The notes: a model not told the origin generated them from the letters alone. Positions 12,601-27,600 are shown, counted from the stretch's first letter. The stretch: 64,000 nucleotides of DNA from Lutraria lutraria (GCA_964023205.1 OZ026840.1:8367603-8431602), one strand, 5' to 3'. Made by a program: numbers and translations.

Positions 12601-15600
12601 CAACATTACCAGCGAGAAATTTTTGTTTTATTTCTGCTTTGTTTTTTATCCATGTGGATAATGTATTTTGTGGTTCGTCATACTTCAAAGCTATGGCCTT
12701 CTTTGACATTTGTCCTTTTTCAACGTCCAATATCGCTTCGTATTTTGTTGTGTAAGATTTAACATTCATTTTCCGCTTAGTTCCTCTGCTATTAATGGCC
12801 GATCTAGTTATCCCCCCAGGATTAAGACTGGGTCCTTCACTAGATTGCTCGACCGAAGCTGAAGTTCTAGGCTCTAAATGTGTACTGTTATTTTGTTCAT
12901 TCATTTTTGAAATGTGACGAGAGAGTGAAAAAAATGAATTATATACACATGCAGACTTACAAAATCACTCGCGAAAATTTAAGTGAAGCCTGTTTTTGTC
13001 AGTTTTAATTGAGCTAATATCGTCACATTAGTCAGTTAGTGTCATCAACGAAATGTTTGTATCAGTTTGTAATCGTGAGAATGGACACTGACATGTTTAT
13101 ATAGCTGTCAATAACTTTATATCAATTTCAGACTGTAGGTGTTTGTTTGCGGACAAGGTGCGAACATTTCTTTTGTAAATTCGCAACTTAATTGGTTCGA
13201 CATAAGTGGTCACTTTATAGTTGAAAATATGTATTTGGGACCGAAAATCTACTTCGATATATAAAAATATCGAGAACCACGAATTCGATATACGTGCGTT
13301 TTTTTAATATGTAATAAGAAGGATAAAAATCGGGACTTTATTTTTACTTCGATATAAGCGGGATTTCGATATAAGCGATTTCGATATAATGAGTTTCGAC
13401 TGTAGTACAAACTATGTGGAGTGTTAATCATTATTTTATCACATGAAATAGATATAGTCACATGTATTTTTCAGTATATGAAATAAATTGTCACACATGT
13501 ATAATAATTATGTCAGTATATGACGTATGACATAGATTGCCTCGTGTATATTTCAGTATAGGGCTGTCCCGATACAGATCTCAGCCGATACGATACGTAT
13601 TGCGATACGGTACTAGCGATATGCGATATCAACCATACGATATAAAATAGTTCAAAGTATTGAGAAATGTTGTGATATTATGTTTTCTGGGAACTCGTTT
13701 GATGGTAGAAAGTCCTACTTAACTGTTAAAAAGATGTAAAACTAAAATTTTCTTGTTCTTAAAGTCATCAATTTGATTCACACATAAAAATTATGTTAGT
13801 TTATTTTGTCGAAATTAAATCAATTATGAGAATTATTATAACAGAAGCAAGTTTAATCTCTGTCCCATAAATGACCTCATATCAAGAATAGAACATAGCC
13901 ACATAAAATTGTTTAAAAAATCAAGGTTTTGATTGTCAAATTGATTAAGAATACTAAATTAATAATGAATAATTAATCATATGATAGTGAGACATATTTG
14001 TTCTAAGGTTGCTAGTCCCACCACTATACTTGACGTCGGGTTGACACTTCTTACAGACAACTACATGCTTCTTTGTTTCATTAATCGGTCACCCAAAATG
14101 CTGCAATATTTTCATGTAAAATTACATGATGGTGTAATACAATTTATAAGTCAATTTCTACTTGACAAAATCTGAAAATTAGTACTAGTATTCGAATCGA
14201 TTACCTCACGCTGCTATAATGTCTATAAATAGAGTATGGAATCCCGGATATTAGTTAAGTAAGCATTGTCATCGATGATACGACAGTAAATTCGCAAATT
14301 TTGTTCAGTTGTTCAACATTTTAAGAGTTCCTTTAATATAAAATAAAAAAAACGCGATACGGCCGATACGGGACCTTCCGATACGATACGCATATCGTTC
14401 AGCACTGTACCGGTACGTACCGGTACACAGCCATATCGGGACAGCCCTATTTCAGTATATGACATTGATGGTCACATGTATATTTCAGTATATGACATTG
14501 GACATTGATGTTCACATTTATATTTCAGTATATGACATAGATTGTTACATGTATATTTCAGTATATGTCTATGGAAGCTGAATCAGGAACATTTTTAGGG
14601 ATTGAATGTGCTGTTGCTGCTAATGGAGGTAAACTATCATCATCACTTGGTTTAAATTTTCACAGGGGTTTGATGTTATTTGGCAATTTTTCAAGTAGAG
14701 GAAGACCTTAGGGGTACACCTGAGTAGAACCACAAGTCTTGGATGTGATCATGAGATAGCTAGATAGCTTTCTCACTGGGGAAATTTGTCCTGTGGTTAC
14801 TGGTCAAAGACCATAAGCACTTAACAGCAGAGGCCCCACTATTATCAGGATTATCATCACTATCATCATCATAACTGTCATCATCACTACTTCCATCATT
14901 ATCATCATCTCCATTACCATCATCATCACTGAACTACTACCATCATCATCATCATCATCTATTACATTATACAAATATATCATCAGTATCATTACCACAA
15001 TCTTCCTCATCATCATAGTCTTCATCATCTCATCAAAACAAACATCATCATTTCATCATCATCATCACATAACACCATCTTCATCTTCAGTTTTATAATT
15101 TAATTACAGAGCAATGTTTGAATCAGTGTACTATTTTAGCATTTTGTTAATAGTTAAAATTTATTTCATTGATAATAATTATGATCATGTCAAATCATGT
15201 ATGCCCCAATCATTAAATGGTGCTGTATATATGGCATATAGGAGTTGCTTTGTCTGTGCAGCCATCTATACAAGTACAAGTCAAACTGTCACTGACGGCA
15301 TATGCATTATTGAAAGCAGTATCTTGTCTTTATACTAAACGAAGGGATAGCATAGAGTCAAAAAGGTATCATCAAAAACTTCATAATTGGATAGATCTCA
15401 TTAAGAAGTGCAGTGCACAAAAATGGTTATGTCACCATACTCTGCACTTCTTTATTCTGGAGTGTTTCCCCTTTGTTAATTTTTCCTAGTTAATAATAAA
15501 TTTGGTTGTAATTTTTGTCCTTTTCTACTATTTGATACTGTTTCTCCCTTTTTATTTGATATGTATTAAAATTATTAGTGCTGATCCTGTGCCTTAGTGT

Positions 15601-18600
15601 AATAAGGGGAGCATCTCTTTCAACTCAATCGGCACTTCTAGTGCTTTGTAGTGTTTTGGAAAAGTGCGGTAAGGTTATTTACGGTAACTCATGGAGCTCT
15701 TCACACTTTGTACCAAAATATTGAAACTATTGTAATAAGAATTGTTGGATATTTCAGGATTAAAATAGTGAATATAGTGAATATGTTATTTTAGGTCAAG
15801 TGTGGTTTTGCTATGGTGATCAGCATATTGGAAAGTTATCATTTGTATCTTGTGAGACAGGGACTATGTTTAACATTGATTTCAAGGTAACTTAGTCTTA
15901 TTATATCTCAACATAGACATAAACATTCTGTCCACAACATGTTTTCAAATCCGTATTGATGAACAACTGACATTAGTTCTAATCTACCATAAGACAGGCT
16001 GTCAATGGTAATATTGATGTGTCTATACTATATACTCATGTGCGTCATGATAATGATGATTTTGACAGTAAAATTTTACTTAATACATTTGTGTATTTTG
16101 AAGGTTGATTCCCGGCTCATGTATAATGTGTTATATGGGTTGTAACCTGACACAGTTTTATATTCTATAGGTTTATTCCCGGCTCATGTGTATGTGTTAT
16201 ATGGATTGTAACCTGACACAGTTTTATATTCTAAAGGTTGATTCCCGGCTCATGTGTATGTGTTATATGGGTTCAGATTTTTTACTGCTTGGAACTCTGT
16301 CCTGGATGCTACTCTCTGTAGACATCAACAAACATGAGCAAGTCTGGCAGATACAACTTCATGATGCTATCTTGTCTGTCTGTTGTTTTGATGATGAGGA
16401 AGCAGTTGCTACAAGAATTTTTTCAGGATTAGCAGACGGCACTGTGGCTGTTACAGAGGTTTGTACAGAATAAATTTTGACAAATATCTTTTATTTGTAT
16501 CAATTCTTTTATTTCTATATCTGATAAAATACAATCAAACCTTTTTTTTCCCTCGTGAAACCGCTTTATGCAAAAACTTATCCAATCCTAATTTCCCTCC
16601 CTTTTATATGTGGCTTTGTGTTTATATACAAGAACCTGTCCAACACAAGATCTATGATATTTCATAAGACAAATGAAATATAATTTATTAATCATATTTG
16701 GATTTCTTTTCTTTCATTCATTTATGTAACAGTGGAAATACAATATCTGTACATGATCAAGGGAACTAACACTATTTTCATGTGTTGGTAAATTTGTATT
16801 ACCTCCCTTAGATAAGGATCAAAATGGACAAACCGATGCCAGACTGTTCAATAATAAAATATTTTCAGGGTAATCTTTTTTGATGGATTGCTGGATTTTT
16901 TTCTTGTACACTTTGCTACCAAATAATACAGTTATAGAAGTAATATTATCATGTCGTCTTATGGATATTACGTTGGCCAATAGCTTATGTACATAGTTAA
17001 TGTTTACTACATGTATATATAGCAAACTGAAAATAAATAGATTTTAAGAAATACTGGTTTAATGTCTATTTAAGTCTGCATGAACCACCATCATGTATGT
17101 CTTTCATCAATTTTCTCTATTGTAAGTACAATACCTGCAGTAATTTCTTTTATTAATTCACAGAAGCCATACATAAACAGTGAGCCCAATGTTGATGTGA
17201 TGTACATAGGAATTGGACAAGCACCTGTCACATGTCTCTTATTATTGGACGAACAACTCTGGTGTGCCAGTGGTAACACTGTGGCTGTAATACATGCAAG
17301 GTAAGCCAAGTTTATATATGTAAGGTAAGCCGAGTTTAAACAGTACAACCTCTCTAGTGCTGCCCTCTCTTGAGCAACACCCCTTCAACAACAGTTTGAT
17401 TTTCCTACTGCACAATTTAACGTCAATTTAACCCCTCTGGAGCCACAACCTCTCAACAACAACATAATTTTGCTACTCCCAAAGTGTTTCGCTTTGGAGA
17501 GGTTGCACTGTACACACAAATTGAATGTTTTACTGTAAAACTTGACAGCTAGCTGTTTCCAATTCATTGTTGTTGTATGTTTTTCAGAATTCTTCTGTCT
17601 TGCATATATCTATTGAATAATATCAAAAAAGAATTGTTGATTGAATAAATTATTATTCATATACATTATGTTTTAGAAGGCATACTTATAGCTGACAGCA
17701 AAATACATTATAATCTTCACCTGATGACAGTATATTACTATTTTTTATATCTTACACTGATTTGTGTATTTCTGTTACAGAACATCTTTATACTTATGTA
17801 TCTATATTGCACTTAATGTATTTATGCTTGTGTATCTATATTGCACAGAATGTCTTAAGACTCGTGTATCTATATTACACAGAATGTCTTTATACTTATG
17901 TATCTATATTACTCATAATGTCTTTATACTTGTGTATCTATATTACACATAATGTATTTATACTTGTGTATCTATATTACAAATAATGTCTTTAGACTTG
18001 TGTATCTATATTACACTTAATGTCTGTAGACTCGTGTATCTATATTACACAGAATGTCTTTATACTTGTGTATCTATATTACTCATAATGTCTTTATACT
18101 TGTGTATCTATATTACACATAATGTCTTTATACTTGTGTATCTATATTACACATAATGTCTTTAGACTCGTGTATCTATATTACACATAATGTCTTTATA
18201 CTTGTGTATCTATATTACTCATAATGTCTTTATACTTGTGTATCTATATTACTCATAATGTCTTTATATTTGTGTACATGTTTCTATATTACCGGTACAC
18301 ATAATGTTTTTATACTTGCAATGTATATCTATATTACTGGTACACAGAATGTCTTTATACTTGTGTATCTATATTGCACGGAACATCTTTATACTTGTGT
18401 ATTTATATTACACAGAATGTATTTATTCTTGTGTATCCATAACAATGTGTTCATACAAGTGTATCTTTATTACACTGAATGTCTAAATACTTGTGTTTCT
18501 ATACTACAGAATGTATTTATTCTAGTGTATACCCATATTAGACCTAATGTGTATATACTTGTGTATCTATATTACAGAACATTGGACACAATGGATACAT

Positions 18601-21600
18601 TCTCTGTGTCAGTAAATCCATATGATCATATATTATCTCTACAACCCAGTAACTATGGTATATGGATATCACTGAGGGGGTCGTCGATATTAGAACTCTG
18701 GGACCCTAGAACCCTTAATTGTCGTATGTTGTATGATACACGTACTGATAGATATCCACAACTCAGAAAGGTGAGTGTTTGCTCAAATTTTTATTTTGTA
18801 GAGGAAAATATCATTACAGCTGTAATTAGTTGCACGGCTTCTTACTGACCCGATACAGTGTGATAAAGTGTCAGTAAATAAATATTGGTATATGATGTCA
18901 ATATTAATTATCTGGCCCTGTATTACACGGTATCAGGTCTGTAAGATGATGTGTAATAAATTTACCATGAGTACCATTTATAAATCAATTAACCTGGCTG
19001 AGACTTTTTAATGTTTATTTTGAACCTATGATTATTGACTGGATATGAATTGCTTCAAAAATAATATGGGAAAATATTAGGTCAGCATGTGACCCGGCTC
19101 AACCAATCAATAGCAAGTATTCTGTATGAGGTAAGATTAATATTTGTATGAGGATATGGTGTTTTCCTGTCTGTATGCACTGTAAGATAGTGGTTCTAGC
19201 AGCAGAACCCTTCATCTATAATTTGATAAACATAAATAAATAAAACATCATTCTGTATTGCTAATCAAGTCAGAACAACACTTATTGTAAATATCTTATC
19301 CCCATTTTAATGATTTATTTGGGTTTAACGCCATTTTTCAACAATTTATTAGTTATATAATATTATGGCAGCCAATTCACCACACCATCCTGGACTGTAT
19401 TTGAACCAGCTCTAACTTATCCTTCCACACTGAGCAGACTGTATTTGAACCAGCTCTAACTTATCCTTCCACACTGAGCAGACTGTATTCTAACCAGTTC
19501 TAACTTATCCTTCCACACTGAGCAGACTGTATTAGAACCAGCTCTAACTTATCCTTCCACACTGAGCAGACTGTATTTGAACCAGCTCTAACTTATCCTT
19601 CCACACTGAGCAGACTGTATTTGAACCAGCTCTAACTTATCCTTCCACACTGAGCAGACTGTATTTGAACCAGCTCTAACTTATCATTCCACACTGAGCA
19701 GACTGTATTTGAACCAGCTCTAACTTATCCTTCCACACTGAGCAGACTGTATTAGAACCAGCTCTAACTTATCCTTCCACACTGAGCAGACTGTATTAGA
19801 ACCAGTTCTAACTTATCCTTCCACACTGAGCAGACTGTATTCTAACCAGTTCTAACTTATCCTTCCACACTGAGCAGACTGTATTCTAACCAGTTCTAAC
19901 TTATCATTCCACACTGAGCAGACTGTATTTGAATCAGCTCTAACTTATCCTTCCACACTGAGCAGACTGTATTAGAACCAGCTCTAACTTATCCTTCCAC
20001 ACTGAGCAGACTGTATTAGAACCAGCTTTAACTTATCCTTCCACACTGAGCAGACTGTATTTGAACCAGTTCTAACTTATCCTTCCACACTGAGCAGACT
20101 GTATTCTAATCAGTTCTAACTTATCCTTCCACACTGAGCAGACTGTATTAGAACCAGCTCTAACTTATCCTACCACACTGAGCAGACTGTATTAGAACCA
20201 GCTCTAACTTATCCTTTCACACTGAGCAGACTGTATTCTAATCAGTTCTAACTTATCCTTCCACACTGAGCAGACTGTATTTGAACCAGTTCTAACTTAT
20301 CCTTCCACACTGAGCAGACTGTATTCTAATCAGTTCTAACTTATCCTTCCACACTGAGCAGACTGAATTAGAACCAGTTCTAACTTATCCTTCCACACTG
20401 AGCAGACTGTATTCTAACCAGTTCTAACTTATCCTTCCACACTGAGCAGACTGTATTCTAACCAGTTCTAACTTATCCTTCCACACTGAGCAGACTGTAT
20501 TAGAACCAGCTCTAACTTATCATTCCACACTGAGCAGACTGTGTTAGAACCAGCTCTAACTTATCCTTCCACACTGAGCAGACTGTATTTGAACCAGTTC
20601 TAACTTATCCTTCCACACTGAGCAGACTGTATTAGAACCAGCTCTAACTTATCCTTCCACACTGAGCAGACTGTATTTGAACCAGTTCTAACTTATCCTT
20701 CCACACTGAGCAGACTGTATTCTAACCAGTTCTAACTTATCCTTCCACACTGAGCAGACTGTATTCTAACCAGTTCTAACTTATCCTTCCACACTGAGCA
20801 GACTGTATTTGAACCAGTTCTAACTTATCCTTCCACACTGAGCAGAATGTATTAGAACCAGTTCTAACTTATCCTTCCACACTGAGCAGACTGTATTCTA
20901 ACCTGTTCTAACTTATCCTTCCACACTGAGCAGACTGTATTAGAACCAGCTCTAACTTATCCTTCCACACTGAGCAGACTGTATTTGAACCAGTTCTAAC
21001 TTATCCTTCCACACTGAGCAGACTGTATTAGAACCAGCTCTAACTTATCCTTCCACACTGAGCAGACTGTATTAGAACCAGCTCTAACTTATCCTTCCAC
21101 ACTGAGCAGACTGTATTAGAACCAGTTCTAACTTATCATTCCACACTAAGCAGACTGTCTTAGAACCAGTTCTAATTTATCCTTCCACACTGAGCAGACT
21201 GTATTCTAACCTGTTCTAACTTATCCTTCCACACTGAGCAGACTGTATTAGAACCTGTTCTAACTTATCCTTCCACACTGAGCAGACTGTATTCTAACCT
21301 GTTCTAACTTATCCTTCCACACTGAGCAGACTGTATTAGAACCTGTTCTAACTTATCCTTCCACACTGAGCAGACTGTATTAGAACCAGCTCTAACTTAT
21401 CCTTCCACACTGAGCAGACTGTATTTGAACCAGCTCTAACTTATCCTTCCACACTGAGCAGACTGTATTTGAACCAGCTCTAACTTATCCTTCCACACTG
21501 AGCAGACTGTATTCTAACCAGTTCTAACTTATCCTTCCACACTGAGCAGACTGTATTAGAACCAGCTCTAACTTATCCTTCCACACTGAGCAGACTGTAT

Positions 21601-24600
21601 TTGAACCAGCTCTAACTTATCCTTCCACACTGAGCAGACTGTATTTGAACCAGCTCTAACTTATCCTTCCACACTGAGCAGACTGTATTTGAACCAGCTC
21701 TAACTTATCATTCCACACTGAGCAGACTGTATTTGAACCAGCTCTAACTTATCCTTCCACACTGAGCAGACTGTATTAGAACCAGCTCTAACTTATCCTT
21801 CCACACTGAGCAGACTGTATTAGAACCAGTTCTAACTTATCCTTCCACACTGAGCAGACTGTATTCTAACCAGTTCTAACTTATCCTTCCACACTGAGCA
21901 GACTGTATTCTAACCAGTTCTAACTTATCATTCCACACTGAGCAGACTGTATTTGAATCAGCTCTAACTTATCCTTCCACACTGAGCAGACTGTATTAGA
22001 ACCAGCTCTAACTTATCCTTCCACACTGAGCAGACTGTATTAGAACCAGCTTTAACTTATCCTTCCACACTGAGCAGACTGTATTTGAACCAGTTCTAAC
22101 TTATCCTTCCACACTGAGCAGACTGTATTCTAATCAGTTCTAACTTATCCTTCCACACTGAGCAGACTGTATTAGAACCAGCTCTAACTTATCCTACCAC
22201 ACTGAGCAGACTGTATTAGAACCAGCTCTAACTTATCCTTTCACACTGAGCAGACTGTATTCTAATCAGTTCTAACTTATCCTTCCACACTGAGCAGACT
22301 GTATTCTAACCAGTTCTAACTTATCCTTCCACACTGAGCAGACTGTATTTGAACCAGTTCTAACTTATCCTTCCACACTGAGCAGAATGTATTAGAACCA
22401 GTTCTAACTTATCCTTCCACACTGAGCAGACTGTATTCTAACCTGTTCTAACTTATCCTTCCACACTGAGCAGACTGTATTAGAACCAGCTCTAACTTAT
22501 CCTTCCACACTGAGCAGACTGTATTTGAACCAGTTCTAACTTATCCTTCCACACTGAGCAGACTGTATTAGAACCAGCTCTAACTTATCCTTCCACACTG
22601 AGCAGACTGTATTAGAACCAGTTCTAACTTATCCTTCCACACTGAGCAGACTGTATTAGAACCAGTTCTAACTTATCATTCCACACTAAGCAGACTGTAT
22701 TAGAACCAGTTCTAATTTATCCTTCCACACTGAGCAGACTGTATTCTAACCTGTTCTAACTTATCCTTCCACACTGAGCAGACTGTATTAGAACCTGTTC
22801 TAACTTATCCTTCCACACTGAGCAGACTGTATTCTAACCTGTTCTAACTTATCCTTCCACACTGAGCAGACTGTATTAGAACCTGTTCTAACTTATCCTT
22901 CCACACTGAGCAGACTGTATTAGAACCAGCTCTAACTTATCCTTCCACACTGAGCAGACTGTATTTGAACCAGTTCTAACTTATCCTTCCACACTGAGCA
23001 GACTGTATTAGAACCAGCTCTAACTTATCCTTCCACACTGAGCAGACTGTATTAGAACTAGTTCTAACTTATCCTTTCACACTGAGCAGACTGTATCAGA
23101 ACCAGTTCTAACTTATCATTCCACACTGAGCAGACTGTATTAGAACCAGTTCTAACTTATCCTTCCACACTGATCAGACTGTATTCTAACCTGTTCTAAC
23201 TTATCCTTCCACACTGAGCAGACTGTATTAGAACCAGTTCTAACTTATCCTTCCACACTGAGCAGACTGTATTAGAACCAGTTCTAACTTATCCTTCCAC
23301 ACTGAGCAGACTGTATTCTAATCAGTTCTAACTTATCCTTCCTCACTGAGCAGACTGTATTAGAACCAGCTCTAACTTATCATTCCACACTGAGCAGACT
23401 GTATTAGAACCAGTTCTAACTTATCCTTCCACACTGAGCAGACTGTATTCTAACCTGTTCTAACTTATCCTTCCACACTGAGCAGACTGTATTAGAACCA
23501 GTTCTAACTTATCCTTCCACACTGAGCAGACTGTATTAGAACCAGTTCTAACTTATCCTTCCACACTGAGCAGACTGTATTCTAATCAGTTCTAACTTAT
23601 CCTTCCACACTGAGTAGACTGTATTAGAACCAGCTCTAACTTATCATTCCACACTGAGCAGACTGTATTTGAACCAGTTCTAACTTATCCTTTCACACTG
23701 AGCAGACTGTATTCTAACCAGTTCTAACTTATCCTTCCACACTGAGCAGACTGTATTTGAACCAGTTCTAACTTATCCTTCCACACTGAGCAGACTGTAT
23801 TAGAACCAGTTCTAACTTATCCTTCCACACTGAGCAGACTGTATTCTAACCTGTTCTAACTTATCCTTCCACACTGAGCAGACTGTATTAGAACCAGCTC
23901 TAACTTATCCTTCCACACTGAGCAGACTGTATTTGAACCAGTTCTAACTTATCCTTCCACACTGAGCAGACTGTATTAGAACCAGCTCTAACTTATCCTT
24001 CCACACTGAGCAGACTGTATTCTAACCAGTTCTAACTTATCCTTCCACACTGAGCAGACTGTATTAGAACCAGTTCTAACTTATCCTTCCACACTGAGCA
24101 GACTGTATTCTAACCAGTTCTAACTTATCCTTCCACACTGAGCAGACTGTATTTGAACCAGTTCTAACTTATCCTTCCACACTGAGCAGACTGTATTAGA
24201 ACCAGTTCTAACTTATCCTTCCACACTGAGCAGACTGTATTCTAACCTGTTCTAACTTATCCTTCCACACTGAGCAGACTGTATTAGAACCAGCTCTAAC
24301 TTATCCTTCCACACTGAACAGACTGTATTTGAACCAGTTCTAACTTATCCTTCCACACTGAGCAGACTGTATTAGAACCAGCTCTAACTTATCCTTCCAC
24401 ACTGAGCAGACTGTATTAGAACCAGTTCTAACTTATCCTTCCACACTGAGCAGACTGTATTAGAACCAGTTCGAACTTATCATTCCACACTGAGCAGACT
24501 GTATTAGAACCAGTTCTAACTTATCCTTCCACACTGAGCAGACTGTATTCTAACCTGTTCTAACTTATCCTTCCACACTGAGCAGACTGTATTAGAACCT

Positions 24601-27600
24601 GTTATAACTTATCCTTCCACACTGAGCAGACTGTATTCTAACCTGTTCTAACTTATCCTTCCACACTGAGCAGACTGTATTAGAACCTGTTCTAACTTAT
24701 CCTTCCACACTGAGCAGACTGTATTAGAACCTGTTATAACTTATCCTTCCACACTGAGCAGACTGTATTCTAACCTGTTCTAACTTATCCTTCCACACTG
24801 AGCAGACTGTATTAGAACCTGTTCTAACTTATCCTTCCACACTGAGCAGACTGTTTTAGAACCTGTTCTAACTTATCCTTCCACACTGAGCAGACTGTAT
24901 TAGAACCAGCTCTAACTTATCCTTCCACACTGAGCAGACTGTATTTGAACCAGTTCTAACTTATCCTTCCACACTGAGCAGACTGTATTAGAACCAGCTC
25001 TAACTTATCCTTCCACACTGAGCAGACTGTATTAGAACCAGTTCTAACTTATCCTTCCACACTGAGCAGACTGTATTTGAACCAGTTCTAACTTATCATT
25101 CCACACTGAGCAGACTGTATTAGAACCAGTTCTAACTTATCCTTCCACACTGAGCAGACTGTATTCTAACCTGTTCTAACTTATCCTTCCACACTGAGCA
25201 GACTGTATTTGAACCAGTTCTAACTTATCCTTCCACACTGAGCAGACTGTATTAGAACCAGTTCTAACTTATCCTTCCACACTGAGCAGACTGTATTCTA
25301 ATCAGTTCTAACTTATCCTTCCACACTGAGCAGACTGTATTAGAACCAGTTCTAACTTATCCTTCCACACTGAGCAGAATGTATTCTAATCAGCTCTAAC
25401 TTATCCTTCCACACTGAGCAGACTGTATTCTAATCAGCTCTAACTTATCCTTCCACAATGAGCAGACTGTATTCTAATCAGCTCTAACTTATCCTTCCAC
25501 ACTGAGCAGACTGTATTCTAACCTGTTCTAACTTATCCTTCCACACTGGACAGACTGTATTTAAACCAGTTCTAACTTATCCTTCCACACTGAGCAGACT
25601 GTATTTGAACCAGTTCTAACTTATCCTTCCACACTGAACAGACTGTATTTGAACCAGTTCTAACTTATCCTTCCACAAGTAACTGGCAATTTCTTCACAT
25701 ATGGAGGAAAACTGACATTGTTATCAAATTTTCATGGAAGGGTATGACCTGCTGCAACTGGGAATCAAATCTGGATTGCTGGGTTTCAAATCCAGCACAC
25801 TAACTACTAACTTCATGGCCAAGGCCTTTCACATTTTATGTCAACAATTGTTTTACTTTCAGGAGGATGATACATATTTTAATCGTGCACGTATAACATC
25901 AACACTAGCTAATGGTAACACTGTATGGATTGGTACTGGGGAAGGAAATCTCATTATTTATGAAGTTCTTGAATCAGCACAGTTAAAAACACCTACAGAA
26001 ATGTCGCCATCTCTTGAAACAACTTCTAGTATGTCTTACATTGTACGTCCTGAAAAAGTTAAAGGTAGGTAAACACTTGTGCTTGAGGATTGGTCATCAC
26101 ATGTGGATGACCTATGTTGATTTTAAGTTCAATAGATCAAAGGTCAAGGTCTTACTATCCAGTTGGCCTTTATGGGGCATCCGTGTTTCACAAACACTTC
26201 TTGTTACCTTAATCTTCTACTAGTCATTGGCACATTATGTCGAGTTTCTTTAAGTATGAACATAAAGGGTTGATACCACAAATATAATGTAATTTGTGCC
26301 TCATAATGTAATTTTTAAACATTTATACTGTTAATTTTTGGTAGTTCGCTACATTTTTCACATAGACATAATTATAGGCAAAATGAAAACTGAACACAGG
26401 AATTTTTTTTGCCTAATCAAAGCATGTGATAACAGAAGCATTTTAAGTGGAAAAAAATCGGGGTCACTGATCTCGTTTTTGAGTTATCTGCCCTTGAATT
26501 CGATTTTTTTGCTTATTTTAGGCCATTTCAGGGGCAGATAATTCACCATAATGGAAAGCAAGGCCTTATATATTTTCATTTTTTTGTAGCCGACTTCCTT
26601 TCATGTCATTGTGAAATATTTCATGAATTATTAAAGAGTATTTTTTTCTTTCTTTCTTTACCTAAACCACTGCCAATTTTCTTTAAAAATGGCCTAATTT
26701 TGAAGAATTTTCAGTCTCTTAACTTCAACTGAGAAAAGGTAATATAAATGTTTAATGGAATTACATGAAATTTTGTTTTTTGACCAAGAATAAAATGAAA
26801 AATATTAACCAAAAGTAAAACCATGGTATTTGAGATTGAAATATCAGTTATCTGACCTTGAAATGACTTGAAATACAGTATAACCTCCCAAAACGGCACC
26901 TCTAAGAAGCGGCAACCTCCAAGAAGCAGCAATTTGATTTCCCCCGTTCGTTTTCACTCTTATCTTAACCTCCGTACAACGACACCTCTGTGGAGCGGTA
27001 AGCGGCCGTCCAAATTGTTTCCCTTTGTATGATTTTACCTCTGAGAAGCGACAGGTGTGCTTTTACAACGACAAATTCACACAATGTTACATAATTTCAT
27101 ACAATGTTGTTTTCTATTGTTCACAAGGGGATTATAGTTATTATCGGTTCATCAGAGTTACTATAGCCGATAGCCAGGGGATGCAAGAAAATTAGTGACT
27201 GTCTATGGGATCAGTTTGACGATTTGAGACAATTACGCCGTACATACATGCACTTGTTAAACCACGTTAAACATATCAAAATAGTTATTAATAATTGTTA
27301 ATGAAATAGCAAAACATGCTTATTAGTCAGTACAAGAAAACAAATCTACATACACGCATGTTAAAGCATCGTCAAAACTCCCAATTGATCGGACGTCAGC
27401 ATATGCACTGACCCAGTTACACGCGAGAGTAAAACCAATTACCGATTACCCAAATATCAAATATCGCGCATGTACACACAGTGCAGTGAGCAATTATGGC
27501 ATAATTGAGAGATTTGGAAGTGATTTAATTTGTTACTAACCGCATGTGCGTAAAAATATTGTGGACTCAATTTATAAGGCTGACAGTTGAGTTGATAGAC

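Noticed and set aside
14804..15028. Met/Asp-rich minus-strand ORF
   Set aside because: Translation of an ATC/ATT microsatellite.
19394..25676. CRISPR-like array
   Set aside because: Units are contiguous and lack unique spacers; eukaryotic intronic context; it is a minisatellite.
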